Shown piece after piece: positions 50,607-58,859 of a DNA stretch of 64,000 bases. The notes beneath the pieces are model-generated. The model saw nothing but the letters and a program-made list of their open reading frames with translations, did not search any database and had not been told where the DNA came from. Each line of letters begins with the position of its first letter. Position 1 is the first letter of the stretch. The position numbers were made by a program, and so were the translations under genes. The stretch is taken from NCBI RefSeq assembly GCF_019974135.1, contig NZ_AP025017.1, forward strand, positions 3,038,001 to 3,102,000, in the 5' to 3' direction. Origin of the DNA: Actinomyces capricornis. Its GTDB lineage: Bacteria > Actinomycetota > Actinomycetes > Actinomycetales > Actinomycetaceae.

Positions 50607-51715
50607 GCGATCGCCTCGGCGGGGTCGATGCGCGCGACCATGCGCACCGAGATGAGGCCGCCGATAATCGAGACCACGATGAAGGCGGCGCAGATGCCGG
50701 CGTTCAGCACGGGGGAGAACCTGAAGGGGACGGAGGCGGGCAGGACCAGGGCGGTTGCGGCGGTGGCCAGGAGGCCCACGGCGACGCCGGTGGCGGCCAG
50801 GATCGTGGTCTGGGCGCCGCCTGCGTGGATGAGGTAGCCGGTGGGCACGCCCCGTGCCTTGAGGATGCCCAGGATCGGCCGCTTGTGAAGAGTGAGCACG
50901 TAGAGGAAGATCCCCAGCACGAGCGAGGCGATGAGGATGAGTGAGCCGATCATGAGGCTGAAGGTGAGGACCTGGGCGGAGTATCCGGGCAGGGTCCGGA
51001 TGAGCTCCTCGGTGCTGAGGATCTGCAGGTCGGCCCGGGAGGCGGCGTCGGCGGCGCTCCCGTTCTCGGACAGGTCGGCGCCCAGGACGACGGCGGAGAC
51101 TGCGGGGGAGAGGCTATCGGGCCCGTGGCACCCCAGCGCCTGGTCGTCGATGGTGATGACGGGCGCCGCCTGGAAGCTGGTGTCGTGAGTGAACCCGGCG
51201 ATGTGCCACTCATGGTCCGATCCCAGCAGGGTCACCGCGTCGCCGACGGCTAAGCCCTCTGCGGTGAGGCTGTCGTCGACCAGGATCTCGCGCGTGGGGT
51301 CGGAGATCGGCGAGCCCGAGGTCACGGTGGGGGCCAGGGCGCCGGCAGGGTCGATGCCGAAGGCGAAGACATCGACGCGCAGGGGATCGCCCGCCTCATC
51401 GCGCAGGTCGGAGGCCTGTGCCACAGCCGCCACCGAGATCAGGGGATCGGCTGCGGTCCCGGCCCCCTCAGCCAGCTCCTGGGCGGCAGCGAGCTGCTCG
51501 GGGGTGAGCCTTGAGGCGGAGATGCTCTCGTTGGAGGCGTCGGTCAGGACGATGCTGCCCGCGCCCCAGCCGTCGACGGCGGCGCGGTAGGACTGCGCGA
51601 GGCCCGAGGCCAGGGCGGCCAGGAAGAACGTCAGGTAGGCCACGAGCGCGATGACGGCGATGATGAGCCCGAAGCGCATCGGCTCATGCCGGATCTCGCG
51701 CAGTGCCAGGAACAT
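50603..51715 (-). CDS. FtsX-like ABC transporter permease
   Basis: A 370-residue membrane protein. One N-terminal helix (FGLIIAVIALVAYLTFFLAAL), a large extracellular domain (~residues 45-240) and three C-terminal helices (SLMIGSLILIASLVLGIFLY, then two more) form the FtsX/MacB permease pattern. ILKARGVPTGYLI is typical. Start ATG at 51715 behind GAGGAAC. Paired with the ATPase at 49914-50606. A palindromic site lies ~175 bp upstream. Confidence 0.9.
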   Translation of the reverse strand: MFLALREIRHEPMRFGLIIAVIALVAYLTFFLAALASGLAQSYRAAVDGWGAGSIVLTDASNESISASRLTPEQLAAAQELAEGAGTAADPLISVAAVAQASDLRDEAGDPLRVDVFAFGIDPAGALAPTVTSGSPISDPTREILVDDSLTAEGLAVGDAVTLLGSDHEWHIAGFTHDTSFQAAPVITIDDQALGCHGPDSLSPAVSAVVLGADLSENGSAADAASRADLQILSTEELIRTLPGYSAQVLTFSLMIGSLILIASLVLGIFLYVLTLHKRPILGILKARGVPTGYLIHAGGAQTTILAATGVAVGLLATAATALVLPASVPFRFSPVLNAGICAAFIVVSIIGGLISVRMVARIDPAEAIA

Positions 51716-51886
51716 AGAGCGGTTCCTCCTCGGGTAGACGCCGGCGGTCCGTGTCGTGGGGTGTCACTGGAATGCCACCGGGAGCACCGCCACTGGTGGA
51801 CATACACGGCGGTCCACGGTGCCCAGCGGTGCCCAGGGGATGGGCGCGGGGAGGCGCGGGAAATCCCTGATCACCCCGAGAATGAC

Positions 51887-51900
51887 ATAATGTACATTAT
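51887..51900. promoter_or_regulatory. 14-bp perfect palindrome ATAATGTACATTAT
   Basis: AT-rich perfect palindrome in high-GC surroundings, upstream of the ABC transporter pair. Typical of TetR, PadR or GntR operators; no such regulator gene is in the window. Confidence 0.5.
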
Positions 51901-51991
51901 CGGATTGCGGTGAGGTGCGGTGTGCCGTGCTCCCGGTGGCTCGACCGTCTTCGCCAGGGTCCGTCGTGTCGCCCGCCGCGATGCGGCCCGT

Positions 51992-52233
51992 CTATGTGCG
52001 GGGTGCTGGCGGCGGGTCCGAGCGCAGGCGGCCGTAGGTCAGGACGTCGATGCGCTATGCGCTCTGGCCGTCGATGAGGAACTTGCTGCGCTCCACACCC
52101 TCATGGATGAAGCCGGCGGTGCGCGCCACGGCTGCGCCGGGTTGTTGGCCCGGTGGCCGAGCTCCAGGCGCTCCAGAAGGTCCTGAGCATGGTGTCGATC
52201 CCGGAGTGCGTGCGAGTCGATCTGGAACTCAAA
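51992..52233 (-). pseudogene. Broken GNAT acetyltransferase gene
   Basis: Minus-strand remnants read LERLELGHRANNPA in one frame, then VARTAGFIHEGVERSKFLID in another (frameshift near 52130). An in-frame TAG follows GQSA, and then IDVLTYGRLRSDPP runs to a stop at 51992. The order matches the C-terminal half of RimJ-like GNAT enzymes. The N-terminal half is missing. Confidence 0.75.
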
Positions 52234-53113
52234 GTGTCTCTAGGAGCCTTGCCTTTGCGGTAGCGAATTCTGCATCATCCAGCACTCCTTCTGCATGAAG
52301 CTGAGAGAGCTCCCGCATTCTATCGGAGAAGGATGGGGTTGTGGTGCTGACGACCATGTTGTTGGATGCGTTCATCGGGCTCGAGGCTTCTATCGGATGC
52401 AAACGTCTCCGTTCTTCGGAATTGAGGGAAATAACTGAGTTTCCGGCGCTCTCGAGGGCGCGCCCTACACTTTCTTGCTCTCTCCTGACGACCTTGATGC
52501 CGAGACCGTTATCGACTTGATTGGTGAGTGTGCGAGTCCCGGTGTCGGTTGATATGGTGAGCGTTGATTTCCCGCTCATCTGCTTGGCGATGTGAGATGC
52601 ACCCGCGATGGCCATGCCGGGAACCGAGGCCTTCAGGCCTTTGGTCACCAGGGATCCGGCCATTTGAATAACAGCGCCTCCTGCGATGCTCGACGCCCCG
52701 CTAGACGACTCTGGGGTGCCGGAGATGAAACTGATGTAGTAGAGCTTCTCGTAGGGAGTTGGCTTTTCTGCCTTCCCGAGTGTTGGCTGTGCACGCTCTC
52801 CATCAAATATCCTGACATACCCTCCTCGGTAGACCTCGATGGTCGAGTTGCCGAAGAGTCCGCTTGCAATTAGGTTGCCGGCTGCAGCCTTGAGCTCCGC
52901 CTGTTTTTTCCGTTCCTCCTCTTTCTGTGCTCTTCTTTCGGAGACGACCTTCTTTACGGAGGATTCAACCCTATTGAATATGGTCTGCTCCTTTCGGGCG
53001 GGCATTGTCTCGCCGGTCCGCGCCTGTGCGGACATGTGCTGGGTCCAGTTCTGACCGTCCCACCACCTTTGGGTACCAGTCCCATCGTCGTACCATCCCG
53101 CCGGTGCTGACAC
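52229..53113 (-). CDS. DUF2510-SHOCT protein of unknown function
   Basis: A 294-residue protein. The N-terminus is a DUF2510 motif (PAGWYDDGTGTQRWWDGQNW). A charged helix (RRAQKEEERKKQAELKAAAG) leads to a middle domain with VYRGGYVRIFDG, YYISFISGTPE and a Gly/Ala-rich hydrophobic stretch (SSIAGGAVIQMAG). The C-terminus is a SHOCT motif (LSQLHAEGVLDDAEFATAKA). Such proteins occur in actinobacterial accessory regions; the role is unknown. GTG at 53113 follows GGAGG by 6 nt and is preferred over TTG at 53119. GC is lower than the flanks. Confidence 0.75.
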   Translation of the reverse strand: MSAPAGWYDDGTGTQRWWDGQNWTQHMSAQARTGETMPARKEQTIFNRVESSVKKVVSERRAQKEEERKKQAELKAAAGNLIASGLFGNSTIEVYRGGYVRIFDGERAQPTLGKAEKPTPYEKLYYISFISGTPESSSGASSIAGGAVIQMAGSLVTKGLKASVPGMAIAGASHIAKQMSGKSTLTISTDTGTRTLTNQVDNGLGIKVVRREQESVGRALESAGNSVISLNSEERRRLHPIEASSPMNASNNMVVSTTTPSFSDRMRELSQLHAEGVLDDAEFATAKARLLETL

Positions 53114-53176
53114 CTTCAACCTCCATTGACTGTGAGTTGTTATTTATTCACTGATGGCATTCTTGTGGCCACGGGG

Positions 53177-53548
53177 CTATGCTAGCCTGCGCCACTTCCG
53201 CGGTGATGCAGCGGTCTGCCCGATGTTGCACTCCCCCGCTGCCACGGCGACGATGAGATCGTGGGCCTCATTATCCGGAGCATCGATCCGCCAGTCGTCA
53301 ATGTCAAGGAAGACGAACGCTGCTGGCCATCCGAGGCGCTTGTTCCCATCGACCAACGATTGGTTGCGAAACAATGCTTCGAGCAGGGCTGACGCCTTGT
53401 CCTCAAGGCCCGGATAGACCCCACTGCCCCACAACTGACTCGCCGGTCGATATGCTGCTGCGGCCAGGAGTCCGACGTCCCGTATCGGCCCCACGCGCAG
53501 GTCGTCGGCCAGGGTCAGTAGATCCTCGAGCGAGAGGAAATCTGTCAT
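53177..53548 (-). CDS. Doc-type toxin, catalytic His replaced
   Basis: A 123-residue Fic/Doc-fold protein: DFLSLEDLLTLADDL, GLLAAAAYRPASQLWG, EDKASALLEALFRNQ. The family motif H-x-F-x-D-(A/G)-N-K-R reads Q63-S-L-V-D67-G-N69-K-R71, so the catalytic His is Gln. Doc phosphorylates EF-Tu; without the His it is probably inactive. Start ATG at 53548 by homology. The partner gene reads through this start (see next entry). Possibly a neutralised toxin remnant. Confidence 0.85.
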   Translation of the reverse strand: MTDFLSLEDLLTLADDLRVGPIRDVGLLAAAAYRPASQLWGSGVYPGLEDKASALLEALFRNQSLVDGNKRLGWPAAFVFLDIDDWRIDAPDNEAHDLIVAVAAGECNIGQTAASPRKWRRLA

Positions 53549-53741
53549 TTTCCAGTTGATCCAGGAGTTCGGCATAGCGGGCGCGAATGCGTGCGGACGA
53601 CGCGTTAACCGCACTCTCGTGGTCGCGGCGTTCCGCCGCCTCACGAACAACTCGCACCGTGGCCTCCGGACGGCTGCTCCCCTGCGCCTCCGCGGGGAAC
53701 GCCAGGGCGCGCTCGTCGTCCTCGGTCAGTCGAAGCGTCAT
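53403..53741 (-). CDS. RHH/CopG-like antitoxin of Doc, probable 3' frameshift
   Basis: The first ~65 residues (MTLRLTEDDERALAFPAEA, EATVRVVREAAERRDH, RIRARYAELLDQLE) match short ribbon-helix-helix antitoxins that precede Doc. Normally the stop would overlap the Doc ATG. Here the frame runs on for ~46 codons inside doc as Arg/Pro-rich sequence with no family look. One extra A in the AAAA run just before the Doc ATG would restore a TGA overlapping it, so a single-base loss is likely (real or sequencing). Confidence 0.65.
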   Translation of the reverse strand: MTLRLTEDDERALAFPAEAQGSSRPEATVRVVREAAERRDHESAVNASSARIRARYAELLDQLENDRFPLARGSTDPGRRPARGADTGRRTPGRSSISTGESVVGQWGLSGP

Positions 53742-53771
53742 CGCCACGCAGTTTATACTATCGCAGATGAT

Positions 53772-53787
53772 ACGATAATGGTATCGT
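53772..53787 (-). promoter_or_regulatory. Operator-like palindrome of the RHH/Doc module
   Basis: ACGATA-N4-TATCGT (53772-53787), AT-rich, ~30 bp before the antitoxin ATG. A TATAAA-type -10 lies between them on the minus strand. Expected site of antitoxin autorepression. Confidence 0.5.
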
Positions 53788-53852
53788 GCAGTTGATCTCA
53801 TCCGGATGGTAGACCCGCGGCGCGCCACATGCGGTGCGGCCCCGGCGTCAGG

Positions 53853-53858
53853 CATGAT
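53853..53858 (+). promoter_or_regulatory. Candidate -10 element of the UvrA-like gene
   Basis: CATGAT with a 6-nt gap to the GTG at 53865, which favours that start. Confidence 0.35.
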
Positions 53859-53864
53859 CGCTCG

Positions 53865-56291
53865 GTGACCACTATGAGTACCCCGGCAGCCGATAACCAC
53901 GACTCCATCCGGGTGGTGGGAGCCAGGGAGAACAACCTGGCCGGCGTGGACGTCGTCATCCCCAAGCGGCGCCTGACCGTCTTCACCGGGGTGTCGGGCT
54001 CGGGCAAGTCCTCGCTGGTGTTCTCCACCATTGCGGCCGAGTCGCGCCGCCTCATCAACGAGACCTACTCGGCCTTCCTCCAGGGCTTCATGCCTTCGAC
54101 CAGCCGCCCCGACGTCGACCGCCTCGAGGGCCTGACGCCGGCGATCATCGTGGACCAGGAGCCCATGGCCTCCAATCCGCGCTCGACCCTGGGCACGGTC
54201 AGTGACATCGGCCCCATGCTGCGGGTTCTCTACTCGCGCCTGGGCACGCCGCGCATCGGCTCACCCCAGGCCTTCGCCTTCAACGTCCCCTCGGTCACCG
54301 GCGGCGGGGCGCTGACGACCCAGCGGGGCGGGCGCAGGATCGTCTCCCGCAAGAGGTTCACGGTCGTGGGCGGCATGTGCCCCCGGTGCGAGGGCCTGGG
54401 CCAGGTCTCCGACATCGACCTCACCCAGCTCTACGACGAGAGCCTGTCCCTGCTGGAGGGGGCCATCACCGTGCCCGGCTACACCGCCGGCGGCTGGTCG
54501 GTGCGCGGCTTCACCGAGTCCGGCCTCTTCCCCGCCGACAAGCCGATCCGCGGCTTCACCCCCAAGCAGCTCGATGACTTCCTGTACAAGGAGCCCACGA
54601 AGATTCGGATCGGGGGCGTGAACATCACCTATGAGGGCCTGGTGCCCAAGATCCGCAAATCCATGCTGTCCAAGGAGCCCCAGTCTCTCCAGCCGCATGT
54701 GCGGGCCTTCGTGGAGCGGGCCGTCGTCTTCGGCGCCTGCCCCGAGTGCGAGGGGACCCGCCTGGCCGAGCATGCCCGGACCTGCCTCATTGATGGGCGC
54801 TCCATCGCCGATGCCTGCGCCATGCAGATCACCGATCTGGCGGCCTGGGTCGTTGAGCTGGAGTCCGCCGCGCTGGGGCGGTCGGGATCGACGACGGCGG
54901 ATCAGCCCGAGGGCCTGGTGGGCGCCGCTCCCCTGCTCACCTCCCTGCGCGAGCACCTGGAGGCCTTCGTGGGCATCGGCCTGGGCTACCTATCCCTGGA
55001 CCGCGCCTCCTCCACACTCTCGGGCGGGGAGGCCCAGCGCACCAAGCTCGTGCGTCACCTGGGCTCGGCCCTGACCGACGTCACCTACGTCTTCGATGAG
55101 CCCAGTATCGGCCTGCACCCCCACGACATCCACCAGATGAACGAGCTGCTGGTGGCCCTGCGGGACAAGGGCAACACGGTGCTCGTCGTCGAGCACAAGC
55201 CCGAGACGATCGCGATCGCCGACCATGTGGTGGAACTGGGGCCCGGTGCCGGGGCCGACGGCGGGCGGGTCTGCTTCGAGGGCGCCGTGGAGGAGCTGCG
55301 GCAGGCGGATACCGTCACCGGCCGCCATCTGGCCGACCGCACCGCGCTGAAGGAGGAGCTGCGCTCCCCCACCGGCCATATCGCGATCCGCGGGGCCTCG
55401 ACCCACAACCTGGCCAGCGTCGACGTCGATATCCCGCGGGGCGTGCTCACGGTGGTCACGGGCGTGGCCGGCTCGGGCAAGTCCAGCCTCATCCACGGCC
55501 ACCTCTCCCCCATGGACGGCGTGGTGACCATCGACCAGTCCCCCATCAGGGGCTCGCGCCGCTCCAACCCGGCCACCTACACGGGCCTGCTGGAGCCGAT
55601 CCGCAAGGCCTTCGCCAAGGCCAACAAGGAGGCCGGTGCCAAGCCCGCCCACTTCTCGGCCAACTCCGAGGGCGCGTGCCCCGTCTGCGGTGGGACCGGG
55701 GTCATCGAGACCCAGTTGGGCTTCATGGAGACGGTGGAGTCGCGCTGCGAGGCCTGCGCGGGGCGCCGCTTCAATGAGGAGGCGCTGGCCTTCACCCTGG
55801 AGGGGCTCTCGATCGCCGATGTGCTGGACCTCAGTGTCCAGGAGGCCCGGGTGCTCTTCTCCACGGGCCAGGCCCGCCTGCCTGCGGCGCTGCGGATCCT
55901 CGACCGCCTGGTGGATGCCGGCCTGGGCTATGTCAGGCTCGGTCAGGACCTCACCACGCTCTCGGGCGGGGAGCGCCAGCGCCTCAAGCTCGCCGTCCAC
56001 CTGGGTGAGGACGGTGAGGTCATCGTCCTGGATGAGCCCACGGTGGGGCTTCACCTGGCCGACGTCGAGGCGATGCTGGCGCTGCTGGACCGGCTGGTGG
56101 AGGGCGGGCGCACCGTCGTGGTCATCGAGCACCACCAGGCGGTCATGGCCCACGCCGATTGGATCATCGACCTGGGCCCGGGCGCCGGTCACGACGGCGG
56201 CCGCGTGGTCTTCACCGGCACGCCCGCCGAGCTCGTGGCTCAGCGCGCCACCCTGACCGGCCAGCACCTGGCGGCCTACCTGGCCGGCTGA
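53865..56291 (+). CDS. UvrA-like excinuclease ATPase (short, UvrA2 type)
   Basis: An 808-residue twin-ABC protein of the UvrA family. First ATPase: [20 protein letters not shown], signature [28 protein letters not shown]. Second: [45 protein letters not shown]. Zinc-finger pairs CPRCEGLG and CPVCGGTG are kept. It is shorter than housekeeping UvrA (~950 residues) and lacks the UvrB-binding insert, as in UvrA2/DrrC-like proteins linked to drug or DNA-adduct tolerance. Start GTG 53865; ATG at 53874 is an alternative. Stands alone. Confidence 0.93.
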   Translation: MTTMSTPAADNHDSIRVVGARENNLAGVDVVIPKRRLTVFTGVSGSGKSSLVFSTIAAESRRLINETYSAFLQGFMPSTSRPDVDRLEGLTPAIIVDQEPMASNPRSTLGTVSDIGPMLRVLYSRLGTPRIGSPQAFAFNVPSVTGGGALTTQRGGRRIVSRKRFTVVGGMCPRCEGLGQVSDIDLTQLYDESLSLLEGAITVPGYTAGGWSVRGFTESGLFPADKPIRGFTPKQLDDFLYKEPTKIRIGGVNITYEGLVPKIRKSMLSKEPQSLQPHVRAFVERAVVFGACPECEGTRLAEHARTCLIDGRSIADACAMQITDLAAWVVELESAALGRSGSTTADQPEGLVGAAPLLTSLREHLEAFVGIGLGYLSLDRASSTLSGGEAQRTKLVRHLGSALTDVTYVFDEPSIGLHPHDIHQMNELLVALRDKGNTVLVVEHKPETIAIADHVVELGPGAGADGGRVCFEGAVEELRQADTVTGRHLADRTALKEELRSPTGHIAIRGASTHNLASVDVDIPRGVLTVVTGVAGSGKSSLIHGHLSPMDGVVTIDQSPIRGSRRSNPATYTGLLEPIRKAFAKANKEAGAKPAHFSANSEGACPVCGGTGVIETQLGFMETVESRCEACAGRRFNEEALAFTLEGLSIADVLDLSVQEARVLFSTGQARLPAALRILDRLVDAGLGYVRLGQDLTTLSGGERQRLKLAVHLGEDGEVIVLDEPTVGLHLADVEAMLALLDRLVEGGRTVVVIEHHQAVMAHADWIIDLGPGAGHDGGRVVFTGTPAELVAQRATLTGQHLAAYLAG

Positions 56292-56335
56292 CCCCTGGGC
56301 CGTGGGTGCCCGGGCCGTTCGCATCGGCACCAGTC

Positions 56336-56821
56336 CTATGCGTCGGCGCTGCCATTGCGGCTGTGGAACTGGGTCTGCGCCGCTGCATCGATCGGGCGGG
56401 GTTCGATCACGAAAGGGTCTAGGACCTGCAGACCTGCGACGCCTGCAAAATCTCTGACGTTGCGAGTCGCCAAGATGTGACCCCCCGAAAGGCAGGTTCC
56501 AGCGATCTGCGCGTCTGCGATGGAGATGGGGCGCCCGATAACTCGGCGCCTGGCGAGGACTCTTGCCGTCATTTTCGCAGCGTCGAGGGTGAAGGGGCAG
56601 AGAACGGTCGAGTAGACCTCCTCCACATATGTGATGAACTCTATGAGGTCCTGTCGGTGGCGCCCATCCGGGAGCAATAGGACGCCAACCCACAACTCCT
56701 GCATGGAGATTGCGGTGAGACCGACCTCTCCCGGCGCGCAACTCTTCAGCCAGGAGTAGACATTTGAGTCAGGGGTCGCCTTCGCTAATTCCGAGATGAC
56801 GTTGGTGTCGAGAATGATCAT
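56336..56821 (-). CDS. PIN-domain toxin (VapC/FitB type)
   Basis: A 161-residue PIN ribonuclease. Acidic residues lie in MIILDTNVISELAK (Asp5, Glu11), TAISMQELWVG (Glu) and ISIADAQIAG (Asp), with the last acidic region after ILATRNVRDF. It should cleave RNA, commonly tRNA or mRNA, when free of antitoxin. Its ATG overlaps the antitoxin stop (ATGA). The 25-residue C-terminal extension (IDAAAQTQFHSRNG) is unusual. Confidence 0.92.
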   Translation of the reverse strand: MIILDTNVISELAKATPDSNVYSWLKSCAPGEVGLTAISMQELWVGVLLLPDGRHRQDLIEFITYVEEVYSTVLCPFTLDAAKMTARVLARRRVIGRPISIADAQIAGTCLSGGHILATRNVRDFAGVAGLQVLDPFVIEPRPIDAAAQTQFHSRNGSADA

Positions 56822-57057
56822 GCGAACAACGATTCGTCGGGATCTTCGAATTCTCGCTCCGGAATATCCAGTTCGAATCCACCATGCTCTTGGGCAAACC
56901 GGTAGAAGGCCATGCCGATATTCTCATCCGGAAGGCCGGCAGCCTTATCCAGAATTCTGCGAATCTCAGCTTCGAGTGAGTGACCGTGGCGCGCCGCCAT
57001 TTCTTTAAGGCGCGCATGGGTCTGATCGTCTAGATTTCTTACTGCCACTGCCGCCAT
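56818..57057 (-). CDS. FitA/VapB-like ribbon-helix-helix antitoxin
   Basis: A 79-residue antitoxin. The N-terminal RHH motif is AVAVRNLDDQTHARLKEMAA, then RHGHSLEAEIRRILDKAAG. The acidic tail (ELDIPEREFEDPDESLFA) should plug the PIN active site. First gene of the pair, coupled to the toxin by ATGA. A palindrome lies at 57102-57111 upstream. Confidence 0.92.
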   Translation of the reverse strand: MAAVAVRNLDDQTHARLKEMAARHGHSLEAEIRRILDKAAGLPDENIGMAFYRFAQEHGGFELDIPEREFEDPDESLFA

Positions 57058-57101
57058 CGATCGTCACCTGCTCCCACTCTTGAAACTCGATACTGATATC
57101 A

Positions 57102-57111
57102 ATGCTAGCAT
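57102..57111. promoter_or_regulatory. Palindrome upstream of the PIN antitoxin gene
   Basis: ATGCTAGCAT, with TGATATCA close by (57094-57101); 45 bp before the antitoxin start. Likely autorepression site. Confidence 0.4.
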
Positions 57112-57185
57112 CATTGTGGTTGTCGGCGCCAGTGCGGCTCCGTCTCTCGGTGTTCAGCAGGTGCCACTCCGGGTTGCTCCAGGTG

Positions 57186-57191
57186 GATACT
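57186..57191 (+). promoter_or_regulatory. Candidate -10 element of the GNAT gene
   Basis: GATACT with a 6-nt gap to the ATG at 57198; leaderless pattern. Confidence 0.35.
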
Positions 57192-57197
57192 GGCGCC

Positions 57198-57707
57198 ATG
57201 ATCACCATCCGGCCCGCGAGACTCGCCGATGCGCCCGGCATCCGGGCCATCCGCAACACCGCCGTGCGCGAGTCCCTGGCCCTGTGGACTGGGCAGGAGC
57301 ACTCCCCCGACCAGGCCCGCGCCTGGCTCGCCCCCATGGTGGAGCGGGGCACGGCCCTCGTAGCCATCGCAGAGGCGGGCGGCCAGGGCAGGGGCGGGAT
57401 CGTCGGCTTCGCGGTGGCCTCGCCGTGGCGCGACTACGAGGGCTACGCCCGCACCGTGGAGGACTCCATCTACCTCGCCCCCACCGCCCAGGGCCAGGGC
57501 GTGGGCGGCAGGCTCCTGGCAGTACTCATCGATGCCTCGCGCGCCGCCGGCGACCGGACCATGATCGCCGCCATCGAGGCGGGCAACACCGCCTCGATCC
57601 ACCTGCACGAGCGCCACGGCTTCACCCTCGTCGGGACCATCCCGCAGGCCGGCGAGAAGCTCGGGCAGATCCTCGACCTCACCCTCATGAGCCGGCCGCT
57701 GGCCTGA
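57198..57707 (+). CDS. GNAT N-acetyltransferase, phosphinothricin-acetyltransferase-like
   Basis: A 169-residue protein starting ITIRPARLADAPGIRAIRN. The acetyl-CoA site is SIYLAPTAQGQGVGGRLLAV (QGQGVG), followed by IAAIEAGNTASIHLHERHGF and TLVGTIPQAGEKLG. The order and the ERHGF(x)xVG string match the Pat/Bar (phosphinothricin) branch, which in most bacteria acetylates methionine sulfone-like or unknown amines. Complete. A HAD gene follows 76 bp later on the same strand. Confidence 0.9.
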   Translation: MITIRPARLADAPGIRAIRNTAVRESLALWTGQEHSPDQARAWLAPMVERGTALVAIAEAGGQGRGGIVGFAVASPWRDYEGYARTVEDSIYLAPTAQGQGVGGRLLAVLIDASRAAGDRTMIAAIEAGNTASIHLHERHGFTLVGTIPQAGEKLGQILDLTLMSRPLA

Positions 57708-57771
57708 GCCGAGACGCAAAGTGCCCCACCGATCCCCCATCGAGACGCCTGACGAATGGCGGAGCGCCAGA

Positions 57772-57777
57772 GATACT
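57772..57777 (+). promoter_or_regulatory. Candidate -10 element of the HAD gene
   Basis: GATACT with a 6-nt gap to the ATG at 57784; leaderless pattern. Confidence 0.35.
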
Positions 57778-57783
57778 AGTGAC

Positions 57784-58410
57784 ATGAGGCACATTATCTG
57801 GGATATGGGCGGCACCCTCATCGACACCTACCCCGGCGTGGTCCGGGCACTGTGCCGGGCGGCCTACGGCGATCTCGCCCCCGCCCACCTGCGCCAGACC
57901 AGCGCCCTGACACGCATCTCGATCGCCCACGCCATCGAGGAGCTCTCCACCCTGCGGGGCGTGCCACGCGAAGCGCTGGAACAGGCCCACGAGGATCTCA
58001 AGGCCCAGTGGCGCACCCGGCCCGCACCGGTGATGGACGGTGCGCGCGAGCTCATGGCGCGAGTGTGGGAGCGCGGCGGGCTCAACCTCGTGGCCACCCA
58101 CCGCGACCGCGAGAGCGCCACCATGCTCGTGACCATCCACGGCCTGGATCCCGACGACATGGTCTGCGCCCCCGACGGCGTTGAGCGCAAGCCCTCCCCC
58201 GCCATGAACCTCCTGCTGGCCCGGCGCCACGGCCTGGATCCCGCCGAGATCCTGTGCGTCGGGGACCGGTCCATCGACGCCGTCGCCGCCTCCCGGGCCG
58301 CCATGGCCCCAGCACTCCTGGTCTCCCCCGGCACGATTCTCACCCTCGACGGCGCTGCCGACGGCACCCTGGTGGTCGCCAGCCTGCGAGACCTCATCCC
58401 CCTGTTCTGA
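57784..58410 (+). CDS. HAD-superfamily hydrolase with altered motif I
   Basis: A 208-residue HAD-IA-type protein. Motif I reads IIWDMGGTLIDTYPG, so the second Asp of DxDGT is Gly. THRDRE is in the motif II position, KPSP gives motif III Lys, and CVGDRSIDAVAA is motif IV. The first nucleophilic Asp is kept, but the general acid Asp of phosphatases is missing, as in HAD dehalogenase/phosphonatase relatives, so it may not be a phosphomonoesterase. Substrate unknown. Its 3' end overlaps the ASCH gene convergently by 17 nt. Confidence 0.85.
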   Translation: MRHIIWDMGGTLIDTYPGVVRALCRAAYGDLAPAHLRQTSALTRISIAHAIEELSTLRGVPREALEQAHEDLKAQWRTRPAPVMDGARELMARVWERGGLNLVATHRDRESATMLVTIHGLDPDDMVCAPDGVERKPSPAMNLLLARRHGLDPAEILCVGDRSIDAVAASRAAMAPALLVSPGTILTLDGAADGTLVVASLRDLIPLF

Positions 58411-58846
58411 GCTCACGGCCCGGCGCCGGGCCGATGACCTCGAATCGTACGCAGACCACGATCGTGCCCTCATCCACAGCAGGGGGCGGCGCTCCCAGGG
58501 AGCGGAACCATGCGGCGTACTCGGCGCTGCGCCAGAAGCGCTCATGGCCGGCGCGCCACTGCGCCACGGACTCATGACCCTCCCCCTCGCCGACGGCGTG
58601 CTCCAGGCCCACCTCCCCCAATGGGAGGAGCCGAACACCGGTGACCTCGGTGACGCACACGGGCCCGCCCTCGGAATCGACGACGAGCTCCCGGTCGCCC
58701 GGCGCCGGCAGCGCCTCCCCGCCCGCCTCGAACTCCGCCAGCAGCGCCGTCGTCGTGCGCTTGCGCCCCGCGAGGATCGCCGCGACAAGGCGGTCGCGCA
58801 GCGGACCGGGAAAGCCGTACTCCCCCACGGGGAGCCGGGCGCTCAT
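58394..58846 (-). CDS. ASCH-domain protein
   Basis: A 150-residue protein with the ASCH fold (related to PUA): EYGFPGPLRDRLVAAILAGR, KRTTTALLAEFE, GDRELVVDSEGGPVCVTEVT and the HESVAQWRAGHERFW helix. Members bind RNA or act as nucleoside-amide hydrolases; the role here is unknown. It sits 13 nt after pfkA on the same strand, so it may share that transcript. The ends of this gene and the HAD gene overlap tail-to-tail. Confidence 0.88.
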   Translation of the reverse strand: MSARLPVGEYGFPGPLRDRLVAAILAGRKRTTTALLAEFEAGGEALPAPGDRELVVDSEGGPVCVTEVTGVRLLPLGEVGLEHAVGEGEGHESVAQWRAGHERFWRSAEYAAWFRSLGAPPPAVDEGTIVVCVRFEVIGPAPGRELRTGG

Positions 58847-58859
58847 CGGCGGCGGCCGA

